Positions 1-8,893 of a DNA stretch of 64,000 bases are shown here, one piece after another. Under the pieces are notes generated by a model. It did not search any database. It saw only the letters and a list, made by a program, of their open reading frames with translations, and had not been told where the DNA came from. The stretch lies in the NCBI GenBank assembly GCA_965247395.1, contig OZ252012.1, forward strand, positions 248,001 through 312,000, given 5' to 3'. The translations under genes and the position numbers were made by a program. Position 1 is the first letter of the stretch. Every line of letters begins with the position of its first letter. Source of the stretch: CAYRJD01 sp965247395. Its GTDB lineage: Bacteria > Actinomycetota > Acidimicrobiia > Acidimicrobiales > Poriferisodalaceae.

Positions 1-2
1 AG

Positions 3-143
3 GCCAACGCGGTGGGCGCAAAACAGCTGGTGGTTACTCATGTTCCGCCAGGGTCGGACCCGGCCGATCACTTGACGGAGGCCGCAGCAGTTTTTGCTGG
101 ATCGGTGTCAGTGGCCACCGAAGGAGCCGTGTACCAGGTTTGA
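3..143 (+). CDS. MBL-fold hydrolase, C-terminal fragment (Rv1339-like phosphodiesterase)
   Basis: Open from the window edge to TGA at 141-143, giving the last 46 residues. The fragment contains LVVTHVPPG followed by an acidic helix and ends in a GAVYQV tail, which resembles the end of metallo-beta-lactamase-fold hydrolases, where the TH begins the last metal-binding strand. The assignment rests largely on context: in mycobacteria and related actinobacteria an MBL-fold protein (Rv1339, a cyclic-nucleotide phosphodiesterase) lies directly before rph and rdgB, the order seen here. The catalytic HxHxDH region is outside the window, so substrate cannot be judged. Confidence 0.6.
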   Translation, partial: ANAVGAKQLVVTHVPPGSDPADHLTEAAAVFAGSVSVATEGAVYQV

Positions 144-195
144 TGGCCCCGATATTTATTGCCCTGCTACAACAACTCGTTTAGAAAAAGCAACA

Positions 196-942
196 ATGCA
201 AGAAGCAATACGCCCCGATGGCCGCGCTGCCGATGAGCTGCGGCCAATCACTTTCGAGCGTTATTACACAAAGCAAACGCCCGGTTCTGTGCTGACGCGC
301 TTTGGCGACACGACGGTGCTATGCACCGCTTCAGTAAACGACAACGTGCCCCGATGGATGAAAGATCTTGATCCACCACGCGGCTGGGTTACCGCGGAGT
401 ATTCGATGCTGCCAGGTTCAAGCCCTGAGCGAGTACGGCGCGAATCCAAAGCGGGCAAGCAGAAAGGCCGCACTCTGGAAATTGAGCGGCTTATTGCGCG
501 TTCATTACGAGCGGTGTGTGACCTTGAGAAATTAGGTGCGCGAGAGATAACTGTTGATTGTGATGTGCTGCAAGCCGATGGCGGAACCCGTACCGCATCA
601 ATCTGTGGCGGTTGGGTGGCTCTACACGACGCATGCATCGATCTGCTCAATCGTGGCCAGATTGAGCACTATCCCATTACTGATGCTTGTGCGGCGGTGT
701 CGGTTGGGGTAGTGGGCGGGGCTTCGGTGCTGGACCTGCCCTACGTTGAAGACTCTCGGGCCGAAGTCGACATGAATGTGGTGATGACCGGTATGGGCCG
801 CTTCGTTGAAGTGCAGGGCACCGCTGAGGGTGACCCGTTTAGCGATGAAGAACTGTCAGCAATGCTGGAGTTGGCGCGAGGCGCAATAGCGGAGATTGTT
901 CAGCTACAGCGCGCGGTGATCGCTGAAGAACGACCGGCATAA
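196..942 (+). CDS. rph: Ribonuclease PH
   Basis: Phosphorolytic 3'-5' exoribonuclease that trims tRNA 3' ends, using phosphate and releasing nucleoside diphosphates; forms a hexameric ring in the cytoplasm. From ATG 196 the product is 248 residues, the usual family length. Visible RNase PH signatures are GDTTVLCTASV (about 37-47), GWVTAEYSMLP (about 63-73), the GRTLEIERLIARSLRA stretch (about 90-105) that binds phosphate through arginines, and DCDVLQADGGTRTAS (about 121-135). The frame is open further upstream (from 94), but that extension overlaps the preceding gene and lacks similarity to the family, so ATG 196 is preferred. Followed by rdgB, as in mycobacteria. Confidence 0.95.
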   Translation: MQEAIRPDGRAADELRPITFERYYTKQTPGSVLTRFGDTTVLCTASVNDNVPRWMKDLDPPRGWVTAEYSMLPGSSPERVRRESKAGKQKGRTLEIERLIARSLRAVCDLEKLGAREITVDCDVLQADGGTRTASICGGWVALHDACIDLLNRGQIEHYPITDACAAVSVGVVGGASVLDLPYVEDSRAEVDMNVVMTGMGRFVEVQGTAEGDPFSDEELSAMLELARGAIAEIVQLQRAVIAEERPA

Positions 943-961
943 ACCTAAACACTGGTCATGT

Positions 962-1034
962 CTTTTGGCCGGTGGAGCGTCCCTGAAGGCTCGCTAGATG
1001 CTCACCTTTCCAGAGACACTCCACCACCCAAAAG
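962..1034. repeat. Imperfect 24-bp inverted repeat between rph and rdgB
   Basis: Arms at 962-985 and 1011-1034 match in 20 of 24 positions when one is reverse-complemented, with a 25-nt loop. Two of the mismatches are adjacent, after the first 7 bp; the other two are single. In a minus-strand transcript three or more of them become G-U pairs, so the hairpin would be better in that direction. It starts about 20 nt after the rph stop and ends 35 nt before the rdgB start. It could be an attenuator, an RNA-processing site or a small palindromic element; no T-tract follows, so it is not a standard intrinsic terminator. Confidence 0.6.
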
Positions 1035-1068
1035 TGCTAGCTCTTGTACCATCTCTTACGCTGCGGCG

Positions 1069-1725
1069 ATGAGGTTGGTGATCGCGTCCACCAACCCGCA
1101 TAAAGCCGTTGAGATGGAGCAAGTGCTAACCGAGGTGCTCGCTGCCAGAGGGGCGACTGCCGGTGCAATCTCTGTGCTCCACCCACCTTCTGATTACATC
1201 GGCGCAATAGAAGACGGCGACACGCTGGAAGACAACGCTCGCATCAAGGCCCAAGCCTGCTTCGCAGCAACAGGTGAAGCGTCTGTTGCCGACGACACGG
1301 GCCTAGAGGTTGACGCGTTAGGGGGAGCACCGGGAGTACGCACGGCCAGATATGCAAGCGAAACCGCAACCGACGCACAAAACAGGCAAAAGTTGCTAGC
1401 GGAGCTGAAGGACATCTCTCCTGAGCAGCGCAGCGCAAGGTTCCGCACAGTGGTGGTAGTGAGGCTGCCTGAAGATCCTGACAAGAACAACGCTGTCGAG
1501 AGCGCTGCCAGGGGCATTGAGTTGGTTGCGCAAGGCCATGTTGAGGGAACGATCACTACCTCGGAGCGAGGCACCGGCGGATTTGGATACGACTCGCTGT
1601 TTGTACCGACCGAGAGTAACGGACGAACGTTTGCGGAGATGACCTCGGTTGACAAGCACACCATTAGTCATCGCGGGCGAGCGTTACGAGCAATGGCAGT
1701 TCAGCTAGCTGAGCACCGTTGGTAG
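1069..1725 (+). CDS. rdgB: Non-canonical purine NTP pyrophosphatase (RdgB/HAM1 family)
   Basis: Hydrolyses dITP, ITP and XTP to monophosphates plus pyrophosphate, keeping deaminated purines out of nucleic acid. From ATG 1069 the protein has 218 residues and begins with the diagnostic strand LVIASTNPHKAVEM (the STN/NxxK signature). It also shows DGDTLEDNARIKA (about 45-57), VADDTGLEVDALGGAPGV (about 69-86; the D-D metal/nucleotide site), GYDSLFVP (about 181-188) and a C-terminal SHRGRAL (about 205-211). The frame is open from 958, but those 37 codons cover the inverted repeat and precede the conserved N-terminus. The strand region near residue 135 has a small extra DPDKNN loop. Confidence 0.94.
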   Translation: MRLVIASTNPHKAVEMEQVLTEVLAARGATAGAISVLHPPSDYIGAIEDGDTLEDNARIKAQACFAATGEASVADDTGLEVDALGGAPGVRTARYASETATDAQNRQKLLAELKDISPEQRSARFRTVVVVRLPEDPDKNNAVESAARGIELVAQGHVEGTITTSERGTGGFGYDSLFVPTESNGRTFAEMTSVDKHTISHRGRALRAMAVQLAEHRW

Positions 1726-1737
1726 CCTGCCCAAGCA

Positions 1738-2379
1738 ATGCCGACCACACAGCCGATAATTCCCGCGAGCAGCCCAGTTATTGCTCCCGCCTCAGCAAAT
1801 CCGCAGGCTTTTAGCTCCGGTAATCAACCAGGACCAGCGGAGATTTACAACCGCCTACTGAACGACCGGATCTTGTTCTTGGGCACCGAAGTTGACGACG
1901 AGGTCGCCAACATCACGTGCGCACAGATGCTGTTTTTGGAAGGGCAAGATCACATCAAGGACATCTGGCTATACATCAACAGCCCAGGTGGGTCGGTTAC
2001 CTCCGGCATGGCGATCTACGACACGATGCAGTTCGTTACCTGTGACGTGGCCACGGTGTGCCTGGGACTTGGGGCATCGATGGGTCAGTTCTTGCTAACC
2101 GCTGGCGCACCTGGCAAGCGGTACTGCCTGCCACACGCCCGAGTGTTGATGCACCAGCCGTCGGGCGAAGTGCAAGGCCAGGCCGCTGACATTGCGATCC
2201 AGGCCGAGCAGATGGGCTACATCAAGCAGCTAATGGCAGACCGCATCGCGTTTCACAGCGGACAAAGCGTGGAACAAATTCAGGAAGACTCCGAACGCGA
2301 CCGCTGGTTCACCGCAAAAGAGGCCAAGGAATATGGCCTGTGTGACCATGTGATCATCAAGCGAGGCGAACTCTCTTAG
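1738..2379 (+). CDS. clpP1: ATP-dependent Clp protease proteolytic subunit, ClpP1-like
   Basis: Serine protease subunit of the Clp complex. 213 residues with the complete triad: Ser114 in GASMGQ, His139 in VLMHQP and Asp188 in SERDRW. The spacing (25 and 74 residues after the Ser) matches known ClpPs. The GASMGQ and DRWFTAKEAKEYG stretches resemble actinobacterial ClpP1 and not ClpP2. The N-terminal 30 residues are a Pro/Ala/Ser-rich propeptide-like extension. It starts 12 nt after rdgB; a TAGCCT box at 1723-1728 lies 9 nt before the ATG. Its expected partner clpP2 is 25.3 kb away (27722), whereas in most actinobacteria the two are adjacent. Confidence 0.95.
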   Translation: MPTTQPIIPASSPVIAPASANPQAFSSGNQPGPAEIYNRLLNDRILFLGTEVDDEVANITCAQMLFLEGQDHIKDIWLYINSPGGSVTSGMAIYDTMQFVTCDVATVCLGLGASMGQFLLTAGAPGKRYCLPHARVLMHQPSGEVQGQAADIAIQAEQMGYIKQLMADRIAFHSGQSVEQIQEDSERDRWFTAKEAKEYGLCDHVIIKRGELS

Positions 2380-2408
2380 TAGTTCCTGGCTATTTGCTCC
2401 AATTAGTT

Positions 2409-2894
2409 CTAGCTACCTGGTGCAGGGGTGCACCTACGAGTTACGTAGGCGTTGTAGCGGTTAACAGCTCCAGGTAACACATCTTCGTACGGTGCCTGCG
2501 CTTCAAGCAGAGCCGCCGCTCGCTCAAACTGCTCGCGCGAGTTGGTCTCGCGCGCTACCTGCTCTAAGGCCGCAGTTAGACCCGCTAGCACAGCCACATC
2601 GGCTCGAATTTCGTCAGGAGAGACAGCCAGTACATCGTTGAACTTGCTGGAGATCCTCTGCAGTTCGGCCCGCACGGCAGGATCGTCGGAGGCCGAAGTG
2701 TTCAGGCTTTGTACGTCAGCGCTTTCCAGGCTGGCAACCTCTTCGCAAAACCGCTCAATCGAAGCGCCTCCGCAGCTAGCCGCAAGCCAGCCTGTTACAA
2801 GCAATGCCGCCGCTACGCCAACAAGGCTGCGAGAGTTGCGTGAAAAGTAGCGGCGGAGATGGGCGTTGTACGCAGCCGCTAAAAAGTGGGTCAA
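2409..2894 (-). CDS. Small secreted lipoprotein of unknown function
   Basis: 161 residues. A basic N-terminus (RRYFSRNSR) is followed by a hydrophobic segment and the lipobox LAASC with Cys41, so the mature protein is probably a membrane-anchored lipoprotein. The mature part is helical and acidic with two further Cys (in ERFCEE and near the end, RRCTP) that could form a disulfide. No family recognised. The only plausible start is TTG at 2894, which overlaps the rpe stop (TTGA), implying translational coupling. It is convergent with clpP1 with a 29-nt gap. Confidence 0.7.
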   Translation of the reverse strand: MTHFLAAAYNAHLRRYFSRNSRSLVGVAAALLVTGWLAASCGGASIERFCEEVASLESADVQSLNTSASDDPAVRAELQRISSKFNDVLAVSPDEIRADVAVLAGLTAALEQVARETNSREQFERAAALLEAQAPYEDVLPGAVNRYNAYVTRRCTPAPGS

Positions 2895-3682
2895 GTACCA
2901 GCCTGAGCCGACTGCGCAAGCTGACGTAACTCCGATACGGCTGCGGCTTGACCGCCTGGGTGTGCATACAAGGCGCTGCCGGAGACTAAGACGTTGGCAC
3001 CGGCCTTGGCCGCTGCGCCGACGGTGTTAGCGGAGATGCCGCCATCAACTTCGATGTCCACGTCTAAGCCGCCTTGCGCTATGGCGTTGCGCAGTGCGGT
3101 GACCTTTGGCTCGGCCGCAGCGATGTAGCTCTGGCCGCCGAAGCCGGGGTTGACGGTCATCACCAACACCATGCTGACTAGATCTAACACTCCCAAAATA
3201 TTTGTAACAGCGGTAGCGGGGTTTATGGCAACCGCAGGCTTAGCTCCCAGCTCAGCGATCTTGGAAAGAGTGCGGTGAAGATGTGTGCACGTCTCGCTGT
3301 GGACGATCACGATCTCGCAACCTGCCTGCACGTATCTATCCAGCAATTTTTCTGGCTCGACCACCATCAGGTGAGCTTCAAACGGAACCGCGCTGTGAGA
3401 ACGACAAGCGGCGATGACATCCGGGCCAAATGTCAGGTTCGGCACGAACACTCCGTCCATCACATCCCACTGGATGCGGTCAACGCCCGCTTTCGTAAGA
3501 GCCTCGCATTCTTCGCCCAAGCGAGCGAAGTCTGCCGGCAGAACCGAGGGAACTATTTCTATTTTTCGTGGATGCCAAGTTGGGCTGGCGCTCCCAGTCG
3601 GGCGCTTGGAAGAGTTCGCCGCAGCGTCGCTCAGCTGAGACGCTCCACGATCATCGCCATGCCCTGGCCGCCACCAACGCAC
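2891..3682 (-). CDS. rpe: Ribulose-phosphate 3-epimerase
   Basis: Interconverts ribulose-5-phosphate and xylulose-5-phosphate in the pentose phosphate pathway. TIM-barrel signatures are clear: PSVLPADFARLGEE near the start, QWDVMDGVFVPNLTFGPD (metal-binding Asp in WDVMDG), EAHLMVVEPE, IVIVHSE, VMTVNPGFGGQ and EVDGGIS. The core would begin near residue 43; the ATG at 3682 adds about 40 extra residues and overlaps the thiolase by 52 nt. A CTG at 3634 overlapping the thiolase TGA (CTGA) is an alternative start that would mimic the usual ATGA coupling; no ATG or GTG lies nearer the core. Transcribed with the thiolase upstream. Confidence 0.92.
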   Translation of the reverse strand: MRWWRPGHGDDRGASQLSDAAANSSKRPTGSASPTWHPRKIEIVPSVLPADFARLGEECEALTKAGVDRIQWDVMDGVFVPNLTFGPDVIAACRSHSAVPFEAHLMVVEPEKLLDRYVQAGCEIVIVHSETCTHLHRTLSKIAELGAKPAVAINPATAVTNILGVLDLVSMVLVMTVNPGFGGQSYIAAAEPKVTALRNAIAQGGLDVDIEVDGGISANTVGAAAKAGANVLVSGSALYAHPGGQAAAVSELRQLAQSAQAGT

Positions 3683-4863
3683 ATCGACTCCAGGCCAAAG
3701 GTCTTGTCACGATCTTCAAGGCCGTGCAGCAGCGTGGTCATAATGCGAGCACCGGTTTGACCGAATGGGTGTCCCAGCGCAATAGCGCCACCGTTGACGT
3801 TGAGCTGATCGGTGATGTCTATGCCCAACTCGTCGGCCGAAGGAATTACCTGAGCGGCGAACGCCTCGTTGATTTCAACCAGGTCAATGTCGTTCATTGA
3901 CATGCCTGCGCGATCAAGAGCGCGTTTGCAGGCTTCAATCGGCCCCAATCCCATGATCTCTGGGTTCAGTCCGGTAACAGCGGTGGAAATGATGCGCGCC
4001 ATAGGTGTAATGCCGAGCTCTTCGGCACGCTTGCGGCTCATCACCACTACCGCCGCCGCGCCATCATTTAGCGGGCAAGCGTTGGCAGCAGTAATGCGTC
4101 CGTCGGGCCTGAAGGCTGGTTTCAACTGCGACACTGCCTCAAGCGTCACTCCTGCACGAGGACCATCGTCTTTGTCAACCACGGTGCCGTCAGGCAAAGT
4201 CAACGGAGTGATGTCCATCTCAAAGAAGCCACGAGCAATTGCGTCCTCAGCCTTGTTTTGACTCAGCACGCCGTACTCGTCCATGGTTTTGCGGCTAACA
4301 CCCTTTAGCTCGGCCACATTTTCAGCGGTCTGGCCCATGGAGATGTAAAGGTCGGGCAAGCCCACCTGCGGCGTCCAGTCACCCTGGCCACCCTGTTCGC
4401 GAACCTTGGTGCGCTCACCGGGAGCAAGAAAAACTGAGTTGGTGGTGCCGGGCAGGCTGTCTGCGTTGCCCTTTTCATAGCGGCTAACACACTCAACACC
4501 AGCAGAGATAAACGCATCGCCCTCACCGGACTTAATCGCGTGAGCTGCCATACGAATGGTCTGCAGGGAGGAAGAGCAGTAGCGGTTGACAGTGGTGCCA
4601 GGCACGTTTTCTAGGCCAGCCAGCACTGCAGTGGCGCGACCGATGTTAAAGCCCTGCTCACCGCCAGGCGAACCGGTGCCCATGATGAGGTCTTCAATTT
4701 CATCGTGGGGAAGCTCGGGCACCTTCTCCAGCAGCTTGGTAACGATCTGGGCGCTCATGTCGTCGGGGCGCATATCCACTAGGGACCCTTTGAAGGCGCG
4801 GCCTATTGGGCTGCGTGCGGTAGCGACTATGACCGGATCTGTAGCGGCATCTGTGTTTTTCAT
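3631..4863 (-). CDS. Acetyl-CoA acetyltransferase / 3-ketoacyl-CoA thiolase
   Basis: Cytoplasmic thiolase, 410 residues, forming or cleaving 3-ketoacyl-CoA. Active-site features: nucleophilic Cys in NRYCSSSLQ (the family usually has CSSG or CASG), the NEAFAAQ signature, GHPFGQTGAR with the catalytic His, and CVGGGQGMA with the second Cys near the C-terminus. Chain-length preference cannot be read from sequence; degradative beta-oxidation (FadA) is as likely as acetoacetyl-CoA synthesis. First of a minus-strand run with rpe and a lipoprotein. A CoxL-like gene begins 70 nt upstream in the same direction. Confidence 0.92.
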   Translation of the reverse strand: MKNTDAATDPVIVATARSPIGRAFKGSLVDMRPDDMSAQIVTKLLEKVPELPHDEIEDLIMGTGSPGGEQGFNIGRATAVLAGLENVPGTTVNRYCSSSLQTIRMAAHAIKSGEGDAFISAGVECVSRYEKGNADSLPGTTNSVFLAPGERTKVREQGGQGDWTPQVGLPDLYISMGQTAENVAELKGVSRKTMDEYGVLSQNKAEDAIARGFFEMDITPLTLPDGTVVDKDDGPRAGVTLEAVSQLKPAFRPDGRITAANACPLNDGAAAVVVMSRKRAEELGITPMARIISTAVTGLNPEIMGLGPIEACKRALDRAGMSMNDIDLVEINEAFAAQVIPSADELGIDITDQLNVNGGAIALGHPFGQTGARIMTTLLHGLEDRDKTFGLESMCVGGGQGMAMIVERLS

Positions 4864-4933
4864 TGTCTAAGTCTTTCTCTTAAATATTTTGGAACGGTTA
4901 GTTACGACTAGGCAAATGTGCCAGGGCTAAACA

Positions 4934-7234
4934 TTATGCGTTTTGCAGGGCGCGCCAGACATTTTCGGGCGAACAAGGCATGTCAATGTGCTCAATGCCT
5001 AAGTGTGCAACCGCATCGCACACGGCGTTGTGCACCGCTGGCGTTGAACCGATTGTGCCCGACTCGCCGATGCCCTTGGCACCGAGTGGGTTGCGCGGGC
5101 TGGCGGTCTCGGTGTTGGACACTTCAAAGCTCGGTAGCTCCGCGGCCGAAGGAACCAGGTAGTTCAAGAAGTTCGCCGTCAGCGGGTTGCCAGCCTCGTC
5201 GTATTGCACATGCTCGTACAACACCTGGGCAACGCCTTGGGCGATACCGCCATGCTGCTGTCCGTTTACAAGCATTGGATTCATGATGGTGCCGCAGTCG
5301 TCCACGGCAATGTGACGTAGCAGAGTCACATTGCCGGTGTCCTTATCAACTTCCACCACCGCCACATGCGATCCGAACGGGTATGTCGAGTCGGTTCCGT
5401 CAAAGTTCTCTTCGGCCAACAGGCCAGCCTCAACGCCTGCCGGGCGAGCCTTGTCGTCGTTGGAGAGCTTGGCAATTTCAGCCCATGTAACTGAGCTAGC
5501 GGGCACTCCCGCCACGTGCAGGGCACCTTCGCCAACCTCAATGTCGTCGGGAGAAGCCTCAAGCAGATGAGCGGCCAGCTGCTTGCCTCGCTCTAACACT
5601 GCTTGAGATGCCACAAACACTGCCGACCCGCCTGTTTGCAGCGAGCGTGAACCCAGCGTGCCTGAGCCGCTAGGAACTTCCGCTGTGTCGGCGTCGATGT
5701 GCTTGACCATTTCCATGGGGATGCCAAGCACGCCTTCAACAATTTGAGTGAAAGCTGTGGCGTGACCCTGCCCGTGCGAAGAGGTACCCACACGAATGGT
5801 GGCCGAGCCATCATCGTGTACTTCACAGCTTCCAAACTCCGTGTGTAAGCCGACCGGTGCGGTTATTTCCACATAGGACGACACACCAATGCCGAGCAGC
5901 TTTGAGTCTTCTGATGATCGGCGACTCGCTTGTTCAGAACGCAGATCTTTGTAGCCCGATGCCGTAAGTACGGCATCTAGCGCTTTCTCGTATTCACCCG
6001 AGTCGTAGTTGGCGCCTGTTTGCAGTTGAATCGGGAACTGTTCGGGCTGCAGGTAGTTCTTCCGGCGAATCTCCGCTGGGTCCATCCCGATGGCCGCGGC
6101 GGCCTTATCGAGAATGCGCTCCACCATCTGCGTGGCTTCGGGGCGTCCAGCGCCGCGGTAAGCACCAATCGGTGTTGTGTTGGTGAGCATCGTGTGCGCA
6201 TTGAAGTGGACGGTGCCGATGTCGTAGACGGCCTGGCTGAGCATGCCGGTCAACATCGGCAAGATGGCACCGATGATCGGATAGGCACCCGCGTCGGCGA
6301 CCACGTTGGCTCGCAGCCCCACGATCTTGCCGTCTTTGGTGACGCCCATTTCGGTGTTCATAACCATGGAGCGTCCTTGCACCATCGACAGCATGTTTTC
6401 GCTGCGAGTTTCGGTCCAGCGCACCGCGCGACCCAGCGTTTGGGCGGCCTTGCCAGCGATGATGTATTCGACGTAGACCGCAGCTTTCGGCCCGAATCCG
6501 CCACCTACCCACGGTGCAGTTACACGTAGCTTGTCGGGCTCCAGTCCTAGCGCGGGCGCCAGAGCGTCGCGTGCTGCATGAGCGGCTTGGGTGGAGAGAT
6601 GCAGCGTGAGATTACCGTCGTCTCCTGGCACTGCAACGCAGCCGTTTGGCTCCATCGGCGCTCCCGCTAGGCGCTGAGTAACGATGCGTTCGGTTACGAC
6701 CGCATCGGCTCCTTCAAACGGGTCATTAGCGGCTTGCGCTTCGGCGTCGGGCACCACGTGTGCAAAGCAGACGTTTGAATCTTGGCCTTCCCAGATAATG
6801 GGGCTGTCTGGCTTGCTGGCTTGCTCAATGTCAACTACTGCAGGGAGTGAGTCGTAGGAGACCATGACCTGCTCAGCGGCATCGGCTGCCTGAGTGTTTG
6901 TTTCGGCTACAACCGCCGCAACGACATCGCCTACGAAGCGCACTCGATCAACCGCCAACGGTGGTCGGTTTAGTTCTGGCGGCATCATCGGAAAACCTTG
7001 AAATGAGTCCAAGGCCAGGTTTTGAGCGGTGTAAACCGCAATCACGCCGGGCATGTTCTCCGCCGCGCTGGTGTCGATGCCGGTGATCTTGGCGTGAGCT
7101 TCGGGTGAGCGCACGAACGCAATTTGGACAGTTTCAATGTCCATGTCGTCGACGTAGTGGTTGGCGCCGGTCAGCAGACCGGGGTCTTCAATACGCCTGA
7201 CTGAATTGCCCAGAATCGAACCCGATGCTGCCAT
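4934..7234 (-). CDS. CoxL-like molybdenum hydroxylase large subunit, form II (orphan)
   Basis: Xanthine-oxidase-family molybdopterin-binding subunit, 766 residues. The N-terminal a/b-hammerhead begins at about residue 10 (RRIEDPGLLTGANHYVDD). The Mo-binding domains include WVGGGFGPKAA, the AYRGAGR motif (about 357-363) and the C-terminal GAKGIGESG with the catalytic Glu (about 723). AYRGAGR is the signature of form-II CoxL-like proteins; true CO dehydrogenases carry AYRCSFR, so CO oxidation is not predicted. No FAD (CoxM) or 2Fe-2S (CoxS) subunit lies beside it. The start follows an AGGGAGC Shine-Dalgarno. A paralogue is at 51305-53590. Confidence 0.9.
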   Translation of the reverse strand: MAASGSILGNSVRRIEDPGLLTGANHYVDDMDIETVQIAFVRSPEAHAKITGIDTSAAENMPGVIAVYTAQNLALDSFQGFPMMPPELNRPPLAVDRVRFVGDVVAAVVAETNTQAADAAEQVMVSYDSLPAVVDIEQASKPDSPIIWEGQDSNVCFAHVVPDAEAQAANDPFEGADAVVTERIVTQRLAGAPMEPNGCVAVPGDDGNLTLHLSTQAAHAARDALAPALGLEPDKLRVTAPWVGGGFGPKAAVYVEYIIAGKAAQTLGRAVRWTETRSENMLSMVQGRSMVMNTEMGVTKDGKIVGLRANVVADAGAYPIIGAILPMLTGMLSQAVYDIGTVHFNAHTMLTNTTPIGAYRGAGRPEATQMVERILDKAAAAIGMDPAEIRRKNYLQPEQFPIQLQTGANYDSGEYEKALDAVLTASGYKDLRSEQASRRSSEDSKLLGIGVSSYVEITAPVGLHTEFGSCEVHDDGSATIRVGTSSHGQGHATAFTQIVEGVLGIPMEMVKHIDADTAEVPSGSGTLGSRSLQTGGSAVFVASQAVLERGKQLAAHLLEASPDDIEVGEGALHVAGVPASSVTWAEIAKLSNDDKARPAGVEAGLLAEENFDGTDSTYPFGSHVAVVEVDKDTGNVTLLRHIAVDDCGTIMNPMLVNGQQHGGIAQGVAQVLYEHVQYDEAGNPLTANFLNYLVPSAAELPSFEVSNTETASPRNPLGAKGIGESGTIGSTPAVHNAVCDAVAHLGIEHIDMPCSPENVWRALQNA

Positions 7235-7382
7235 TGCGTGCTCCCTGTTGTAGAAGGTTCAGTAATTTCAGTAATTAATAAGGACATAGCCCTTATTGGT
7301 ACGCGCTGAGATTAGTCGGGTACAGCAAGCTAAACCTAAGTAGCAAGCTCAGGTAATCGCTGCTTGTCTTGCCATTGCTGTC

Positions 7383-7388
7383 TAGCCT
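7383..7388 (+). promoter_or_regulatory. -10 box of leaderless amidase promoter
   Basis: TAGCCT (TANNNT) ends 6 nt before the GTG at 7395, the geometry of a leaderless actinobacterial promoter where transcription starts at the first base of the start codon. There is no Shine-Dalgarno sequence before the GTG. The 160-nt divergent region 7235-7394 otherwise contains only an A/T-rich stretch and no recognised site. Confidence 0.55.
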
Positions 7389-7394
7389 GAGCCT

Positions 7395-8882
7395 GTGTCA
7401 ACGACGAGTGAAAGCGATCTTTGCTGGCTTAGTGCCACAGAGTTAGCAAGCAAGATCGCCAGTGGGGAAGTGCTTGCGACGGCTGCGCTGGAAGCGGTTA
7501 TCTCCCAATACGAGCGGCTAAACCCAGAGCTAAACGCGGTGGTGGTGACACAGCTAGACGCAGCCCGTCAGCGTGCGGCCGCGGCCGATGAAGCCCACAA
7601 GCGCGGCGAGGTATGGGGTCCTCTGCACGGTGTCCCGATGACAATAAAAGAGGCGTTCGACTGGGCTGGCACACCTACTACGTGGGGAAATCCGCAGTGG
7701 GCAGACAATGTGGCGCAAACCGATGCGGTCACCGTGCAGCGATTACTGACCGCCGGTGCGGTGATTTACGGGAAAACAAACGTGCCGCTGATGCTGGCCG
7801 ACTGGCAGTCGTTTAATGAGATCTATGGCACCACGAACAATCCGTGGGATCTGTCACGTGTGCCAGGTGGGTCGTCCGGTGGAGCTGCCGCGGCGTTGGC
7901 GACAGGCATGGCCACGCTTGAGCTTGGTTCTGACATTGGCGGTTCTGTACGCAATCCGGCGCACTACTGCGGAGTGTTCGGCCACAAGCCCACCTTCGGT
8001 GTTGTGCCAAACCAAGGGCACGAACCACCAGGGTTTACGGTCCCGCTGGACATTGGAGTGTGCGGGCCGCTGGCGCGTACTGCGACCGACCTGGAACTAG
8101 CGCTGGATGTGTTGGCGGGTCCTGCAGGTTTTGACGCGGCGGGCTATCACCTGGAGTTACAGTCAGAGGGTCGTGATTCGTTGAGCGATTTTCGGGTGGG
8201 CGTGATGCTCGACACCGACGTGATTGCCACCTCAACAGTGATGATTGACGCTTTACAGAATGCAGTTGATCGATTGGCGCAAGCTGGAGCGGGCATAACC
8301 GAAGCCGCTCCAAAAATCAACCAGTTTGAATTCTTTGACAACTACCTACATCTGGTCAGGTCGGCGACGTGCGGGATGATCATCGACGACGATGCTTTTG
8401 CTGAGCATCAAAACCTGGCTAAGCAATACGACACTGCTCGGCGCTATGGGCGATCGGCTGAAGATTTGAAAGCGATCGTTGGCCACGCGACGACGATGAC
8501 GCATCGCGAATGGTTGGGCCAAAGCGAGGTGCGCGAGGGCTATCGGAGGGCTTGGGCTGAATATTTCGACAGCTTCGATTTGTTGTTGTGCCCTACAGCA
8601 GCGTCAACGGCCTATGTGCACGACCATTCTGTTACTCGCATCGAACGCACCATTGACGTTGACGGCAAGCAGGAACCGGGTATGGATCAGTTGTTTTGGG
8701 CGGGCTGGAGCTGCAGCCCGTATTTGCCTTCAACGGTCGCACCGGTCGGGCTAGCCGCCGATGGATTGCCGGTAGGTGTCCAGATAGTGGCACCGCACCT
8801 GGGCGATCGCCGCTCGCTGCGCTACGCCCAGCTAGCAGAACAAACCCTCGGCGGTTTCGTCCCGCCGCCGATGGCTATTTAG
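7395..8882 (+). CDS. Amidase signature family amidase
   Basis: Hydrolyses an amide bond with a Ser-cis-Ser-Lys triad; substrate unknown. 495 residues starting at GTG 7395. Lys85 lies in MTIKEAFD, the cis-Ser (160/161) in PGGSSGG, and the nucleophile Ser184 in LGSDIGGSVRNPAH. A C-terminal PVGVQIVAPHLGDR is also typical. Too short and divergent for a GatA assignment, and no gatB/gatC are nearby. It is followed by tesB after 11 nt, so the two are probably co-transcribed. A paralogous amidase sits at 10701-12137 on the other strand. Confidence 0.9.
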   Translation: MSTTSESDLCWLSATELASKIASGEVLATAALEAVISQYERLNPELNAVVVTQLDAARQRAAAADEAHKRGEVWGPLHGVPMTIKEAFDWAGTPTTWGNPQWADNVAQTDAVTVQRLLTAGAVIYGKTNVPLMLADWQSFNEIYGTTNNPWDLSRVPGGSSGGAAAALATGMATLELGSDIGGSVRNPAHYCGVFGHKPTFGVVPNQGHEPPGFTVPLDIGVCGPLARTATDLELALDVLAGPAGFDAAGYHLELQSEGRDSLSDFRVGVMLDTDVIATSTVMIDALQNAVDRLAQAGAGITEAAPKINQFEFFDNYLHLVRSATCGMIIDDDAFAEHQNLAKQYDTARRYGRSAEDLKAIVGHATTMTHREWLGQSEVREGYRRAWAEYFDSFDLLLCPTAASTAYVHDHSVTRIERTIDVDGKQEPGMDQLFWAGWSCSPYLPSTVAPVGLAADGLPVGVQIVAPHLGDRRSLRYAQLAEQTLGGFVPPPMAI

Positions 8883-8893
8883 AACGCATTCAG

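Noticed and set aside
264..650. Long antisense ORFs across rph, rdgB, tig, obg and other genes
   Set aside because: They are mirror frames of strongly conserved genes and have no independent signals.
2409..2894. Frameshift between rpe and the lipoprotein frame
   Set aside because: rpe is complete to its TGA and the downstream frame has its own signal peptide and lipobox; a TTGA overlap explains the junction.
4934..7234. True aerobic CO dehydrogenase (coxL form I)
   Set aside because: Motif is AYRGAGR, not AYRCSFR, and coxM/coxS are missing.
7395..8882. GatA subunit of Asp/Glu-tRNA amidotransferase
   Set aside because: No gatB/gatC nearby and two similar amidases flank unrelated genes; general amidase is the safer call.
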